A stretch of 5,532 nucleotides of DNA. Origin: CAZLNV01 sp964561095 (GTDB lineage Bacteria; Bacillota_I; Bacilli_A; RF39; UBA660). How positions within the stretch are numbered: the first letter of the stretch is position 1; each line of letters starts with the position of its first letter. Shown here piece by piece: positions 5,411 to 5,532 of the stretch. The position numbers and the translations under genes are program-made. The notes under the pieces are model-generated. The model was given only the letters and a program-made list of their open reading frames with translations. It searched no databases and was not told the origin of the DNA. The stretch spans positions 1 through 5,532 of the forward strand of contig CAZLNV010000040.1 of assembly GCA_964561095.1 (NCBI GenBank), in the 5' to 3' direction.

Positions 5411-5532
5411 ATGAAAAATAAAATATTTTTGATAATTATATTATTTGTAGTGTTAGTTTTAGGGATTACGGGTATTATCTATAGCAAAATAAATAGTAAA
5501 AATGTAGAATTAACAAAAGTTACTGTAGCCGA
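5411..5532 (+). CDS. N-terminal fragment of a membrane-anchored or secreted protein
   Basis: The ATG is preceded by AGGAAAGGGG (5397-5406), a strong Shine-Dalgarno region 4 bases upstream, and the frame is open to the end of the window (40 full codons). The protein begins MKNKIF, then a long hydrophobic helix (about residues 5-24) with no lipobox cysteine and no obvious signal peptidase site, then a polar region YSKINSKNVELTKVTVA. This suits a signal anchor with the rest of the chain outside the cell. The family cannot be judged from this fragment. Its separate promoter and the preceding terminator suggest a separate transcription unit. Confidence 0.75.
   Translation, partial: MKNKIFLIIILFVVLVLGITGIIYSKINSKNVELTKVTVA

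Overview
The window is very AT-rich and uses the standard bacterial code: tryptophan is TGG and no TGA is read through. It has good Shine-Dalgarno sites, sigma-70/SigA-type promoters (one a near-perfect extended -10) and short AT-rich hairpin terminators ending in T7. This points to a low-GC Bacillota/Bacilli-type organism, plausibly an uncultured gut lineage, and not to a code-4 Mycoplasma. The lineage is an inference; no rRNA or other marker gene is present.

Layout, all on the + strand: (1) 1-111, the C-terminal 36 codons of a gene that begins outside the window, closed by a terminator at 125-152. (2) A promoter at 159-187 drives a tight three-gene operon, 217-3972: an unrecognised 378-residue protein, a membrane-anchored McrB-type AAA+ NTPase with a coiled coil, and a DUF2357 (McrC-like) protein with no visible nuclease domain. 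The gaps are 1 and 14 bases. A terminator closes the operon at 3986-4012. (3) A promoter that reuses the terminator hairpin (4003-4031) drives a 424-residue single-pass membrane protein. It has a cytoplasmic N-terminal region, a series of 12-residue Asp/Asn-rich calcium-type repeats, four CxxxC motifs and a beta-rich C-terminal domain. It ends in a terminator at 5328-5360. (4) 5411-5532 is the start of another membrane-anchored or secreted protein that runs off the window.

The main point of interest is the operon. McrB-type motors with DUF2357/McrC partners are normally known as nucleic-acid-cleaving defence systems. Here the motor appears tethered to the membrane through an N-terminal helix and coiled coil, its partner stops where the nuclease would begin, and the lead gene is an orphan with only a faint resemblance to a catalytically dead EAL domain. 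Surface-protein genes follow. A membrane-located, nuclease-independent McrB-like machine is the working hypothesis; whether it serves defence or cell-surface biology cannot be decided from sequence alone. The stretches between genes are all short (under 110 bases) and are accounted for by terminators, promoters and ribosome-binding sites. No RNA gene, CRISPR array, insertion sequence or attachment site was seen.
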